A DNA stretch of 64,000 nt from Fictibacillus nanhaiensis. GTDB taxonomy: Bacteria > Bacillota > Bacilli > Bacillales > Fictibacillaceae. The notes beneath the pieces were generated by a model. That model worked only from the letters and a program-made list of their open reading frames with translations, was not told where the DNA came from and ran no database searches. Positions 25,709 to 34,984 of the stretch are shown piece after piece. Every line of letters starts with the position of its first letter. Position 1 is the stretch's first letter. The stretch is from positions 1 to 64,000 of the forward strand of contig NZ_JAMBOD010000002.1 of the NCBI RefSeq assembly GCF_023715445.1, given 5' to 3'. The position numbers and the translations under genes were made by a program.

Positions 25709-26212
25709 ATGGGGAAGAAGATTATTTTATGTTTGTTTTTGTTGGGAACGGTACTATTTTTTGATCAAGAGAAAACATATGCAGGCTGTGGTTCAGGTAG
25801 CAGTTCCATTTTAGACAATGATAACAATGGCTTCGATTCACCTGATAATGATTATTCTGGTAGTTGGAAACACGAATATTCGACGAACTCTTATAGGGGT
25901 GATCATCGTTACGCAGCACCTACAAGCAGTGGATATAACCTTTACTGGTGGTATTTTAGTTCATGTTCATTGACAGGCACATCAAAAGTATATCTTTGGA
26001 ATACAAAATTTAATGCTACAAGTGTAACTTATGTTGCAACAAACTCCTCAGGGTCACAGATCACATCAAAAAGCATTAACCAAAGAAACGCTCCTGGTGG
26101 ATGGAGCTCGTTACTTTCCTTCAGTAAACCCATATCGACTATACGCTTATCACACTCATACAATAATGATGGTGGGGCAGGAGCAGACGGAATTCAACTG
26201 AATTACAATTAA
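25709..26212 (+). CDS. Secreted hypothetical protein, beta-rich
   Basis: A 167-residue protein with a signal peptide (about 1-26, ending TYAGC). The mature part is rich in Ser, Asn, Tyr and Trp (SGSWKHEYST, YNLYWWYFSS, YLWNTKFNAT). It looks like a compact beta-sandwich, reminiscent of domains found beside secreted peptidases and lyases, but I do not recognise a family. Aspartates and asparagines near the N-terminus (LDNDNNGFDSPDND) could bind calcium. AGGAGG lies eight bases upstream. It is followed 16 bp later by a second secreted protein, forming an operon. Confidence 0.75.
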   Translation: MGKKIILCLFLLGTVLFFDQEKTYAGCGSGSSSILDNDNNGFDSPDNDYSGSWKHEYSTNSYRGDHRYAAPTSSGYNLYWWYFSSCSLTGTSKVYLWNTKFNATSVTYVATNSSGSQITSKSINQRNAPGGWSSLLSFSKPISTIRLSHSYNNDGGAGADGIQLNYN

Positions 26213-26228
26213 ATACTAGGAGGTTCTT

Positions 26229-27080
26229 ATGAAGAAATTAAATCAATTACTCGGTCTTATATCCTTATCGGGATTCATTCTTTTATTTAGTATACCGAAT
26301 CAGCTGTCATTTAATAGTGACAATCAAACTAAAATAAAGTCTCATGTTAATGCAGAATCAAGTCAAACACAAATAGAACTTCTAAGTAGTAAGACAGAAG
26401 TTCAAGAAAAGATGTTGAACAGTATACACCACTTTAATAACGCAAAGGGTTCTTTTGTTTACGCAAGTAACGATGTAGGCTTTCATTATTCCATTGATTA
26501 TCATGTCAAACTGAATAATAGTATAAAAGTAAAAGTGAACGTAAAAAATGCCAAAGGCACAACCGAAACCTTCTTATCAGATGAAGAAGCAACGGAAATC
26601 GATCATAAGAGTAAACAATATATGTCAACAAAGATGGGTACAAAATTAAGTAAAGGTACTGAACTTAAAATTAAAGATGCCATTAAGACAAATGCTTCGG
26701 GTCAAAAAGAATATACCTACCCTGATACAAATATCAATTTAGGAATGGCCAGCAATTCTCTTCAAAGTTCAGAGATCGCACTTGGGTTTCTAGAAGATCA
26801 TAACTTATGGGGAATCTCAGGAACAGAAATATTTCTGGATAGAAACGTTACGGTTATCGAAGGAAGTTTAAGTGATTCCTATAGATATAAATTAAATACC
26901 GAAGACTTCAAGATTTGGATGGATACCCAAACAGGAATTCTTCTAAAATTTGAAACCTATGATAAAGATCATAACAAAGTCGATTATCTAGAGACAACAA
27001 AAATAAAAATTGATAGCGTAGACCTAAATTCTAGTAAAGTTACAAAATCAGATCTAAAAGGCTATAAAAAGTTTAATTAA
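26229..27080 (+). CDS. Secreted hypothetical protein with LolA/RseB-like fold features
   Basis: A 283-residue exported protein with an N-terminal hydrophobic segment (about 8-24). A C-terminal stretch, RYKLNTEDFKIWMDTQTGIL followed by LKFETYDKDHNK, recalls the repeat pattern of LolA/MucB-like sigma-regulator domains, which bind hydrophobic ligands. This is a weak structural hint rather than a family match. Together with the upstream secreted protein it forms a two-gene unit closed by a terminator. AGGAGG precedes the ATG. Confidence 0.75.
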   Translation: MKKLNQLLGLISLSGFILLFSIPNQLSFNSDNQTKIKSHVNAESSQTQIELLSSKTEVQEKMLNSIHHFNNAKGSFVYASNDVGFHYSIDYHVKLNNSIKVKVNVKNAKGTTETFLSDEEATEIDHKSKQYMSTKMGTKLSKGTELKIKDAIKTNASGQKEYTYPDTNINLGMASNSLQSSEIALGFLEDHNLWGISGTEIFLDRNVTVIEGSLSDSYRYKLNTEDFKIWMDTQTGILLKFETYDKDHNKVDYLETTKIKIDSVDLNSSKVTKSDLKGYKKFN

Positions 27081-27117
27081 CTCCAAAGTTTACAGAAATT
27101 TTATTCATATATACCAA

Positions 27118-27149
27118 AACCTTTGGAAAGTGAAATCCAAAGGTTTTTT
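27118..27149. terminator. Terminator between convergent units
   Basis: A 10-bp stem (AACCTTTGGA/TCCAAAGGTT) with an 8-nt loop is followed by a T-run. A-residues on the other side allow it to serve the minus-strand threonine-synthase-like gene too. Confidence 0.85.
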
Positions 27150-27151
27150 CA

Positions 27152-28249
27152 TTACACTTGCTTAATTCCTGCACCACATAAGGGGATAACAATTTTTTCT
27201 TCAGATGTACGATGATATTTTAAATAACCTGCATAGTTGGCGGCTGTTGTTGGTTCTACATAAAAGCCTTTGTGAGCGAGTTCGACACGTGCCTGAGTAA
27301 TTTCTTCTTCTGAAGTAGTTATAAAATGGCCTTTCGTTGCTCTGACTGCCTCTAGAATATGAGCAGAACGGGCGGGTTTTGCAATGGCGATTCCTTCTGC
27401 CAAAGTTCCGGTGTTCTTTACTTCAGCAACCGCTTGATTGGTAATAAACGCGTTGGCTAACGGTGCACAGTTTTCTGCTTGGACCGCGACGATTTTCGGT
27501 ATTTTATTTGTAACGCCACTCTCCATCAATTCCCTGAATCCGTAGTAAGCTCCCAATAACAACGTTCCATTGCCAACAGGGATTATGAGCGTATCCGGAA
27601 CGGACTGCATGTGCTCCCAAATTTCATAAGCGTATGTTTTTGTGCCTTCATAAAAGAATGGATTGTACACGTGGCTTGCGTAAAAGGTTTTTTCTTCTGT
27701 TACGGCTTGTTGCGCGGTTTCTGCTACATCTTCTCTAGTGCCTTTGATTGCGCGGATCGTTGCACCGTGAGCCTTAATCTGAGCTACCTTTTTAGGAGAC
27801 GTTGATTCACTAAGGAAGATATCACATGCGATACCAGCACGTTTTGCATACGCCGCAATCGATGTTCCGGCGTTCCCGCTGCTATCCGCGATTACCTTCG
27901 TAACACCCAGTTCTTTTGCTTTAGCGATCAATACAGCTGCACCGCGATCTTTAAAGGATAAGGTTGGCATCATATAATCGACTTTTACGAACGTTTTCGG
28001 TTCTTTTTCATCCAAAACGATTAATGGTGTGTTTCCTTCTCCCATCGATACCGATTTCCATATGTCTGATTTAAACGGCAGAACATGCTGATATCTCCAC
28101 ATTGTTGGCATTTCGTTTTGAAGTCGGGAAGGATCAAACGAAACATTTTCCTTTACGAGATCTAACATACCTCCACATTTACATCGCCATACAAGCTCTG
28201 TTACGTTGTACCTGGTAGAACAAGAATGACATTCGAATTGTTCACTCAT
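27152..28249 (-). CDS. thrC: Threonine synthase-like PLP enzyme
   Basis: A fold-type II PLP enzyme of 365 residues. An N-terminal zinc-ribbon-like segment (FECHSCSTRY, WRCKCGGML) is followed by the PLP-lysine motif LSFKDRGA (near 98) and the glycine-rich SSGNAGTS phosphate-binding loop. The family makes threonine from O-phosphohomoserine. No thrB or hom is adjacent; instead it sits downstream of amidohydrolase genes. A terminator (28297-28327) separates it from them, so it may be expressed alone. A related PLP lyase activity cannot be excluded. Confidence 0.82.
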   Translation of the reverse strand: MSEQFECHSCSTRYNVTELVWRCKCGGMLDLVKENVSFDPSRLQNEMPTMWRYQHVLPFKSDIWKSVSMGEGNTPLIVLDEKEPKTFVKVDYMMPTLSFKDRGAAVLIAKAKELGVTKVIADSSGNAGTSIAAYAKRAGIACDIFLSESTSPKKVAQIKAHGATIRAIKGTREDVAETAQQAVTEEKTFYASHVYNPFFYEGTKTYAYEIWEHMQSVPDTLIIPVGNGTLLLGAYYGFRELMESGVTNKIPKIVAVQAENCAPLANAFITNQAVAEVKNTGTLAEGIAIAKPARSAHILEAVRATKGHFITTSEEEITQARVELAHKGFYVEPTTAANYAGYLKYHRTSEEKIVIPLCGAGIKQV

Positions 28250-28296
28250 ACACCATCCTCCTTTTCTGGCTTTTATGTAAATGTTCTTTGAAACAT

Positions 28297-28327
28297 CAAA
28301 AAGCCCTGCCGAAATAGGACAGAGCTT
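28297..28327 (-). terminator. Terminator after the AbgB-like gene
   Basis: AGCTCTG and CAGGGCT pair around a loop and are followed by a T-run on the minus strand. Confidence 0.7.
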
Positions 28328-28336
28328 TACTTCTTA

Positions 28337-29785
28337 TTATTGTTTGATTGGCGATGGATGTACCCCGGGGGGAATCGGACATTCATATGGAATGCCTTTT
28401 CTTTTTTCCTTGAACTCTTTTTTAGCCCGTTCCAGTAATTCCGGATTCTGTAGAAGTTCTAATACGGTACCCGCTAATGTCTTCCCTGCTTGAAGCATTC
28501 CTTTATGCGCAATAGGTGTTGCGCCTTGTGAGACAAGCTGCCAGGAATGCAACGGTGTTCCGAACACAAAGCTCGAACCCCAGAACTGAGCAGTAGGAAC
28601 GACCCAGCTGACATCCCCTACATCAGATGAACCGAATAAAACTTCATTCGTTTTATGATATGGAACGAGTTTAGATAGAAATGGAGATTGAACTTCCTCT
28701 GTGAACGCTTGGCCAGAGGTCTTCGTAATCTCATTCTTTGTGTTTTGAATATCTTCCTTCGTGATTTGCTGGTGGATATCGGATGCAAACTTCATCTCCT
28801 CTTCTTCATAAACAGGCAGACCAAACTTCTCCAGGTTCTCATGCATCACTTTTCCTAGTTCGTGATTTGGAATATAATTTGAACACGCTTTATCGAAGCG
28901 AACCTCCATCTTAGTTTCCGTCATGAGGGCAGCACCTTTTGCGATATTGACGACTCTTTCGTAAATGCTTTTTACATCTGGCATTTTAGGCGCGCGGATG
29001 AGATATAATACTTCCGCTTCAGCCTGTACGACGTTCGGCGAGAAGCCACCCGTGTTTACGATTGAATAATGAACCCTTGCTTCAGGAATGATGTGTTCGC
29101 GCAAGTAATTCACTCCAACGTTCATCAACTCAACAGCGTCCAACGCACTTCTTCCGAGATGGGGAGAGTTTGCGGCATGAGAAGCTTTGCCTTTAAACAT
29201 AAAATACACCTGGTAGTTTGCGAGCGTAGAGAGCGAGAAGATGCCCGAAAACGAACCTGGGTGCCAAGTTAGTGCACAATCTACATCGTCAAACAGCCCT
29301 TCCCGTACCATATACGTTTTGCCTGAGCCGCCTTCTTCACCAGGGCATCCGTAATATTTAATCGTTCCTTTTACATTGTGTTTTTCCATGTATTTTTTAA
29401 CGGCAACAGCTGCAGCTAGTGGAGCTGTCCCAAGCAGATTATGCCCGCAGCCATGTCCGTTACCATTTTCAACGACAGGATCGATGGTCGTAATGCCTGA
29501 TTTTTGGCTTAAGCCGGAGAGGGCATCAAATTCACCTAATAAGGAGATCACCGGTTTACCGCTTCCGAAGCTAGCGATGAACGCGGTTTTGATTCCGCCT
29601 ACTCCTCTTTTAACCTTGAACCCTTCATTTTCGAGTGTTTGAGCCAACAATTCTGCTGAGTTATATTCTTCAAATCGCGTTTCGGCATAATCCCAGATTC
29701 GATCACTGATGCGAATGAATTCTTCCCGGTTTTCTTCTATTAACTGGTCGATTTCAGAAACATAATCTTTTGTTTCGGTTCTCAT
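28337..29785 (-). CDS. M20 family amidohydrolase, AbgB-like
   Basis: A 482-residue zinc peptidase-type hydrolase resembling subunit B of p-aminobenzoyl-glutamate hydrolase. Metal-site and catalytic motifs are GEFDALSG (near 87), GHGCGHNLLG (near 110) and GCPGEEGGSGK (near 145), with the lid/dimerisation domain in the middle. It overlaps the AbgA-like gene by 4 bp and lies downstream of an AbgT transporter, the classic abgABT set. Real substrates may be other N-acyl or aryl amino-acid conjugates. Confidence 0.88.
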   Translation of the reverse strand: MRTETKDYVSEIDQLIEENREEFIRISDRIWDYAETRFEEYNSAELLAQTLENEGFKVKRGVGGIKTAFIASFGSGKPVISLLGEFDALSGLSQKSGITTIDPVVENGNGHGCGHNLLGTAPLAAAVAVKKYMEKHNVKGTIKYYGCPGEEGGSGKTYMVREGLFDDVDCALTWHPGSFSGIFSLSTLANYQVYFMFKGKASHAANSPHLGRSALDAVELMNVGVNYLREHIIPEARVHYSIVNTGGFSPNVVQAEAEVLYLIRAPKMPDVKSIYERVVNIAKGAALMTETKMEVRFDKACSNYIPNHELGKVMHENLEKFGLPVYEEEEMKFASDIHQQITKEDIQNTKNEITKTSGQAFTEEVQSPFLSKLVPYHKTNEVLFGSSDVGDVSWVVPTAQFWGSSFVFGTPLHSWQLVSQGATPIAHKGMLQAGKTLAGTVLELLQNPELLERAKKEFKEKRKGIPYECPIPPGVHPSPIKQ

Positions 29786-31107
29786 AAAACCACCTCATCC
29801 TTTTTTAGACGGTCAATGTTTAAGACGAACTTGGATAAACAATTGACAGCCATGATCATGGAATCTTCCTGGATGTCGAACTTTTCATTGTGGTGTCCTG
29901 CGGCAAGTGTTGTGCCGAATATGACGTAAGAAGCCAACCCGCCGTTCTTTTTTACACGGTCCATCATATATGTCGCATCTTCAGAACCTGCTGCGTTCGG
30001 TGACTCGCTGAGAACCGAATTGACTTCATCTACTTCTGAAGCAATTTTTTCAATAAAATCTTTAAGCGTTTCACTTGAATCACTTGTTTTGGCTTCGCCG
30101 ACGATATCATAGCTGACTTCCACATCATGCATAACGGCTGACCCCTTTATGATGTTAAGCGCATTCTGCAAAATGTATTCATTGATCTCAGACGTTTCAC
30201 CGCGTGTCTCGATTTTTAATTCAGCAGATGCCGGTATGATGTTGCGTCCGCTTCCGGCTTTTAGTACACCCACATTGACACGGGACTGGCCGCTGCTGTG
30301 TCTTGGGATGCTGTGAAGGTTCAATACTGCCGAAGCTGCCGCCAGGAGCGCATTCTTTCCTTCTTCTGGATTTCCGCCGGCATGCGCCGCTTTCCCTTTG
30401 TACGCGACATCGATTTTTGTCGTGGATAGGAAACCATTTGCTCCACTCACCACAACACCCGCTGGAATACCGGTTCCGATATGAGAGGCGATAAACACGT
30501 CAACATCATCCAACACTCCCGCTTCGACCATCGACTTAGCCCCGCGAACTCCTTCTTCTGCCGGCTGGAAGATGATCTTGATGGTTCCGGATAGCTCATC
30601 TTTTATCTCTGATAACAGTTTTGCCAAGCCAAGGCCAATTGACGTATGCGCATCATGACCGCAAGCATGCATCATACCTTGGTTGATAGAATCATAGCCT
30701 TCTTGAAATGGAACATGGTCTTCACTTTTGGCTTCTTGGATGTCGAGCGCATCCATGTCAAAGCGAAGCCCAATCACCGGTCCGGGCTTGTTTGTTTTTA
30801 AGATCCCGACGACACCTGTAAAACCGCCTAAGAATACAGGAAGCCACTTCGGATCAGCCCCTTGCTCCAATGCTCTTTTTTCCTGTTCTTTTAAAAAGTG
30901 GGCTGGCGGCACTCCCATTCTCGCATTTTCATCCACGACTTCTTTTCCTGCCTTAATCTCATAGCCCCACTCTTCTAAACGGGTTGCGACAAGTGATGCG
31001 GTCCTGAACTCCACCCACCCGGATTCTGCATACTTATGAAAATCTCTCCGCCACTCTACCATTTTTGGATAAATATCTTTTACTAGATTTGTCTCTGTCT
31101 TTCCCAT
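29782..31107 (-). CDS. M20 family amidohydrolase, AbgA-like
   Basis: A 441-residue hydrolase, partner of the AbgB-like protein. Visible motifs are RFDMDALDIQEA (near 100), MHACGHDAHTS (near 142), QPAEEGVRGA (near 180) and the C-terminal AAGHHNEKFD. A longer frame reaches 31173. I chose the ATG at 31107 because GGAGCG precedes it and the protein then starts as family members do (MVEWRRDFHKYAESGWVEF). The pair is expected to cleave p-aminobenzoyl-glutamate or similar amides in the cytoplasm. Confidence 0.88.
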   Translation of the reverse strand: MGKTETNLVKDIYPKMVEWRRDFHKYAESGWVEFRTASLVATRLEEWGYEIKAGKEVVDENARMGVPPAHFLKEQEKRALEQGADPKWLPVFLGGFTGVVGILKTNKPGPVIGLRFDMDALDIQEAKSEDHVPFQEGYDSINQGMMHACGHDAHTSIGLGLAKLLSEIKDELSGTIKIIFQPAEEGVRGAKSMVEAGVLDDVDVFIASHIGTGIPAGVVVSGANGFLSTTKIDVAYKGKAAHAGGNPEEGKNALLAAASAVLNLHSIPRHSSGQSRVNVGVLKAGSGRNIIPASAELKIETRGETSEINEYILQNALNIIKGSAVMHDVEVSYDIVGEAKTSDSSETLKDFIEKIASEVDEVNSVLSESPNAAGSEDATYMMDRVKKNGGLASYVIFGTTLAAGHHNEKFDIQEDSMIMAVNCLSKFVLNIDRLKKDEVVL

Positions 31108-31178
31108 CTTTTTCACGCTCCATCTATTTTTTAGCACTGAAAAAGGAGAAGATATAAGCCTCCCCCTTGTCACGTAAA

Positions 31179-32720
31179 CTACTTTATATACATGCTAACC
31201 CCAGGGCCGATCGGAATGCCGAGGAGTCCAAAAGCAAGCAGCAGAATGATCCAAATCGTTAGGAACACGATGGTGTAAGGAATCATCAAAGCCATAAGCG
31301 TCCCGATCCCTGCTTTTTTATCATATTCGTTCATGAACGCCAGCAATATCGCAAAATACGGATTGAGCGGTGTCACCATGTTAGTAGATGATTCACCGAT
31401 TCGGTACGCCACCTGGATAAAGGCAGGGTGATAGTTTAATAGCATCAGCATCGGGATGAATACCGGTGCTTCCAGTGCCCAGAGCGCGGATCCGCTGATA
31501 ATGAACAAACTTAGAATGGCTGTTAAAAAGACAAACCCAATAATGACCGGGAGCCCTGTCAGATCCATGTGTGCGAGTAGATCAGCAGAATTCACCGCAA
31601 TCAGCGTGGAAAGGTTGCTCCAGTTAAAGTAAGCGATAAACTGCGCGATCGCAAAGACCAAAACGATATATCCAGCCATGTCCCTGATGGAGTCTGTCAT
31701 CAATTCCGGCACATCGCTCACTTTATTGATTTTTTTCATGGACGCACCAAAGGTTACACCGACTGTCACAAAGAACAGGAAGATAATCGGGATGATTCCA
31801 TCCAGGAATGGTGATGGAATGATGCCACCTTCCTCGTTTCTAAGCGGGGAATTTGGGAAAAAGACGGCAAGTGCAACCACGCCAATGTAAAGAAGTGCCG
31901 CAAACAGCGTGTTTCGAAGTGCTTTTGACTCTAACGGATTCCCTTCAAAATCGAGTTCCTTCTTTTCCGCATTCCCCTCATATTTTCCGAGGCGCGGTTC
32001 AATGAACTTTTCAGTTAGGAGACCACCTGCGATTGTTAAAACAATTGTAGAGATACTCATGAAGTACCAGTTATCTACTGGTGTCACGACAACATCAGGA
32101 TTGATGGTTGTTGAAATTTCCGTTGAGATCCCTGATAAAAGTGCATCCGTTCCCGCAATTAGGATATTAGCTGTAAATCCAATACCAGACGAGGCAAAAC
32201 CTGCAGCAAGACCTGCCAACGGATTGCGTCCAAGAGAGTAAAAGACGACAGCGGCGAGTGGGGGAATAATAACGAACGCCGCATCAGACGCAATATTCCC
32301 CATGATCCCGATAAAGAACACCGTATACGTGATGATCGATTTATGCGCTTTGATGATCGTCTTCTTAATGACACTTTCAAATAGACCTACTCTTTGAGCC
32401 ATACCGATTCCAAGCATCATTGTCAGTACTAGTCCAAGCGGCTTGAAACCCGTAAAGTTCTCGAGCATGGACGTTAACATGAACTTCAACCCTTCACCGG
32501 ATAACAGGCTTTTTACTTGGAGTACATCCCCTGAACCCGGGTGTTTCACCGAAACGTTGAAGAGACTTACGACAAACGAGATCAAAATCATGAATAGTGC
32601 AAGATACACGAACAGCATAAACGGATGAGGCAGTTTGTTCCCAACCCGCTCGATCACGTTTAAAAAACGAGAAAACCCTTTTTCCTTGGAAGATTGAACA
32701 TCAGAAGCCAGTTGCGGCAT
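31179..32720 (-). CDS. abgT: AbgT family transporter
   Basis: A 513-residue polytopic membrane protein of the AbgT family, importers of p-aminobenzoyl-glutamate (some members export sulphonamides). Features include the N-terminal NVIERVGNKLPHPFMLFVYL, GLVLTMMLGIGMAQRVGLFE and the C-terminal RIGESSTNMVTPLNPYF, all family signatures. It is first in a minus-strand operon with the two M20 hydrolases 71 bp downstream. Thus uptake and hydrolysis are coupled. Confidence 0.94.
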   Translation of the reverse strand: MPQLASDVQSSKEKGFSRFLNVIERVGNKLPHPFMLFVYLALFMILISFVVSLFNVSVKHPGSGDVLQVKSLLSGEGLKFMLTSMLENFTGFKPLGLVLTMMLGIGMAQRVGLFESVIKKTIIKAHKSIITYTVFFIGIMGNIASDAAFVIIPPLAAVVFYSLGRNPLAGLAAGFASSGIGFTANILIAGTDALLSGISTEISTTINPDVVVTPVDNWYFMSISTIVLTIAGGLLTEKFIEPRLGKYEGNAEKKELDFEGNPLESKALRNTLFAALLYIGVVALAVFFPNSPLRNEEGGIIPSPFLDGIIPIIFLFFVTVGVTFGASMKKINKVSDVPELMTDSIRDMAGYIVLVFAIAQFIAYFNWSNLSTLIAVNSADLLAHMDLTGLPVIIGFVFLTAILSLFIISGSALWALEAPVFIPMLMLLNYHPAFIQVAYRIGESSTNMVTPLNPYFAILLAFMNEYDKKAGIGTLMALMIPYTIVFLTIWIILLLAFGLLGIPIGPGVSMYIK

Positions 32721-32878
32721 TTTTATTCCCCCCTTTTATTAATTACGGACATTTTCCTTTAATATTCCTATAATAAGTATTCTGTATAATCTGACAATTT
32801 TCCTTCTTTTTTTATAAAAATTTTTGAAAGAAAGTTTTTTAGGGAGATATTGTTGGAAGGATCGAGAGTCTTTTATAC

Positions 32879-33005
32879 GAAGCGAGGGAAGGTTGAGTGA
32901 TACTAAGGTTTTCTGAGCGAAACGAGGGAGGTTTTGAGCGATGCTCGGGTATTCGGAGCGAAACGAAGGTAGTTTTGAGCGATACTCAAGTTTTCTGAGC
33001 GAACG
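32879..33005. repeat. Three tandem units of about 42 bp
   Basis: Units share GAGCGAAACGAGGG and TTTTGAGCGATACTC segments, diverged from each other by point changes. They lie in the 400-bp gap between abgT and the lipoprotein gene. An open frame crosses them on the minus strand, but the gap shows no convincing gene. Confidence 0.7.
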
Positions 33006-33126
33006 TGTAACAGAATAAAAGAACACGTACCATAAAACCCATTTAACTAAAGCGTTTCGCCAACTCTATCGATATTAGAAACCTTCATTACCGAATGTCG
33101 TCTAATCTTTAAAAAGGAGTGAATAT

Positions 33127-33630
33127 GTGATGAAAAGCGTTAAACGATTACGTTCTCTTACTTTATTTTTGTCACTATTATTAGTATTCGGTTGCAATAG
33201 TAATGCCAAAAATAATCAAATTAACTTCGATATAATCGCAAGTGAAAAAACTTTGCCTATTCATTTCAATGAAATTGCGTTTGAAGAACAATATTTGGTT
33301 AGAAAACTAGTTAATCAATCAGAATTTGAAGATACCTGGAACTTATATGCATTCGAAAGTAAAACTCCGAACGTTGACCTTAAAGAAAAAGATGTTTTTT
33401 TCATTGGAGTTCATGAATCCGGAAGTTGTCCTTACAAGATAAGAAATATTAAACGAAACTCTGACAACAAAACGATAACCGTACCTTTGTCAGAACCAAA
33501 CGGTGCTTGTACTTCCGATGCAACACCGAGAACATTGGTAATCCAAATTGATAAAGAAAAATCCAAAGATATAGAGAGCGTAGTTATTGTTCAAAGCGGA
33601 GTAGAAACAAGCGTACCGTTAAAGAACTAA
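33127..33630 (+). CDS. Putative lipoprotein of unknown function
   Basis: A 167-residue protein with a lipoprotein signal peptide: hydrophobic stretch, then LLVFGC, giving a lipobox with Cys near residue 25. The mature domain has FIGVHESGSCPYKIRNIKR and two further cysteines that could pair. No family is recognised with certainty. The GTG at 33127 and the ATG at 33130 are both suitably spaced from AAGGAG. It is a lone plus-strand gene between minus-strand units. Confidence 0.75.
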   Translation: MMKSVKRLRSLTLFLSLLLVFGCNSNAKNNQINFDIIASEKTLPIHFNEIAFEEQYLVRKLVNQSEFEDTWNLYAFESKTPNVDLKEKDVFFIGVHESGSCPYKIRNIKRNSDNKTITVPLSEPNGACTSDATPRTLVIQIDKEKSKDIESVVIVQSGVETSVPLKN

Positions 33631-33640
33631 AAATTAGAAC

Positions 33641-33673
33641 AAAGGAAAAAAGAAAGCGGACTTACCGTCCACT
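33641..33673 (-). terminator. Terminator overlapping the end of the regulator gene
   Basis: AGTGGAC/GTCCGCT form a 7-bp stem on the minus strand followed by TTCTTTTTT. It overlaps the last codons and stop of the regulator gene at 33662. Confidence 0.6.
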
Positions 33674-34981
33674 CCCTAGTTTTATATCAAACTCATAAAT
33701 TTTTTTTGGCCGTCCTCTATTACCCGACTGCTCTTCCCCTGACACTTTTACAAGTTCAAGCCGTTCCATTTCGGATAAAATCCTTCGGGCATTTCGTTCA
33801 GTCCCCTTCAGCCAGACGGCTAATTCCTGAGACGTGATCTGTGTTTTTTTGTAATGATAAGCTAGTGACTGGATCTTGCTCACGATCGCCGGAGAGATGG
33901 TGGCATCCTTAAGCCGATTCTCCCATTTTTCTCCCCATACTCTGCCGTTATAAGATATGGTTTCTAAAGAGCGGGACTGTTCGATCACCTGCTTATCTTC
34001 ATTGATCAGAATGATGACGGGTGTGTCGTGTTTACGGGCGTACTGGAATGCAAGGCGCACATTTTGCTCTGCCTCTAATGCTGTTAAACCATACCCGAGT
34101 CCGATCCTTACCTGCAGCTTACTGTGCAGTTTTGCCTCTTCCATAAGTTGCAATAAGGAATTATCATGCAGATGAAGCTCGACCTCGCCTCTCGTTGAAT
34201 AGATAAAAAAGTGCCCGTCTCCGATCTGTACGAAGGAGCCTCTAATCACTTCCGCGTAATCAAGCAGCAGCCTTTTCAGCTCCAATTCCTGGTGTTTCAT
34301 CTTATAGGAATAAAAATGATCTTGCGGAACATCTGTCGGGTGGAAAACTTCAATTCCCACGATGGCCGTTTGTGCCTTCTTGTACCAAGCGGATTCTCCC
34401 CGCTCTTTTAAGAACTGAAGCATCAGCTGGATGGAAGGAACGTCTGGTGTCACCCTGTAACATGGAATGCCAAGCTCTTTTAAACGTGCATAAACCGCTT
34501 GAATACATGTCACGGCAACATCAATTTCCCCTTTGTTGTACAACTCCACATGAAAATGGACGATATCATCTGCAGGCAAGTAGCCCGTGTATGGGAAGGT
34601 CGAAACTTTCAAAGAATGGATGGAATTCTGGATGGCTTTGATCCCTTTTTCCTGTATCGTATCGAGGCTGATTTTTTTTAACAGCTTTTGTTCATGTACC
34701 TGTGCCTCCAGCAGCGTTTTATATAGACTGTTCCCATTAAGCGGGACATAACTGCCTTCTTCTTCAAGAATTAAACGGTTGTTTAACGCAAAATAATAAG
34801 GAGCCTGTCCAGAGAAGAACCACTGATCAACATAGGGTTTATTCTGTAAAATAATATCTTTCGTTTCTTCTATCTTTTGATAAGGAAAAGGAATGATCTC
34901 AATCTTGTTAAACCCTTTCGCTGCATTTTTCACGAGATTGATCGAATCCTGAGGCCCAACAACCCCCAACCGGATTCTCAT
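33662..34981 (-). CDS. Multidomain transcriptional regulator with C-terminal winged HTH
   Basis: A 439-residue protein. The N-terminal half (LGVVGPQDSINLVKNAAKGF) looks like a ligand-sensing alpha/beta domain. The middle (about 200-335) contains RIGLGYGLTALEAEQNVRLA, similar to the degenerate cyclase-like (GGDEF-type) domain of CdaR-class regulators. The C-terminus has an HTH (ITSQELAVWLKGTERNARRI) and a basic wing (GNRGRPKK). It lies 3 bp downstream of the carbamoylase gene and probably controls it or the neighbouring transport operons. Family name not recognised. Confidence 0.75.
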   Translation of the reverse strand: MRIRLGVVGPQDSINLVKNAAKGFNKIEIIPFPYQKIEETKDIILQNKPYVDQWFFSGQAPYYFALNNRLILEEEGSYVPLNGNSLYKTLLEAQVHEQKLLKKISLDTIQEKGIKAIQNSIHSLKVSTFPYTGYLPADDIVHFHVELYNKGEIDVAVTCIQAVYARLKELGIPCYRVTPDVPSIQLMLQFLKERGESAWYKKAQTAIVGIEVFHPTDVPQDHFYSYKMKHQELELKRLLLDYAEVIRGSFVQIGDGHFFIYSTRGEVELHLHDNSLLQLMEEAKLHSKLQVRIGLGYGLTALEAEQNVRLAFQYARKHDTPVIILINEDKQVIEQSRSLETISYNGRVWGEKWENRLKDATISPAIVSKIQSLAYHYKKTQITSQELAVWLKGTERNARRILSEMERLELVKVSGEEQSGNRGRPKKIYEFDIKLGSGR

Positions 34982-34984
34982 CGA

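Noticed and set aside
28250-28336. Riboswitch or T-box upstream of the threonine-synthase-like gene
   Set aside because: The 87-bp gap holds only a terminator for the upstream gene; it is too short and lacks conserved leader motifs.
32739-33026. 95-codon minus-strand frame over the 42-bp repeats
   Set aside because: It is created by the non-stop repeat units, with no family-like sequence and no ribosome site.
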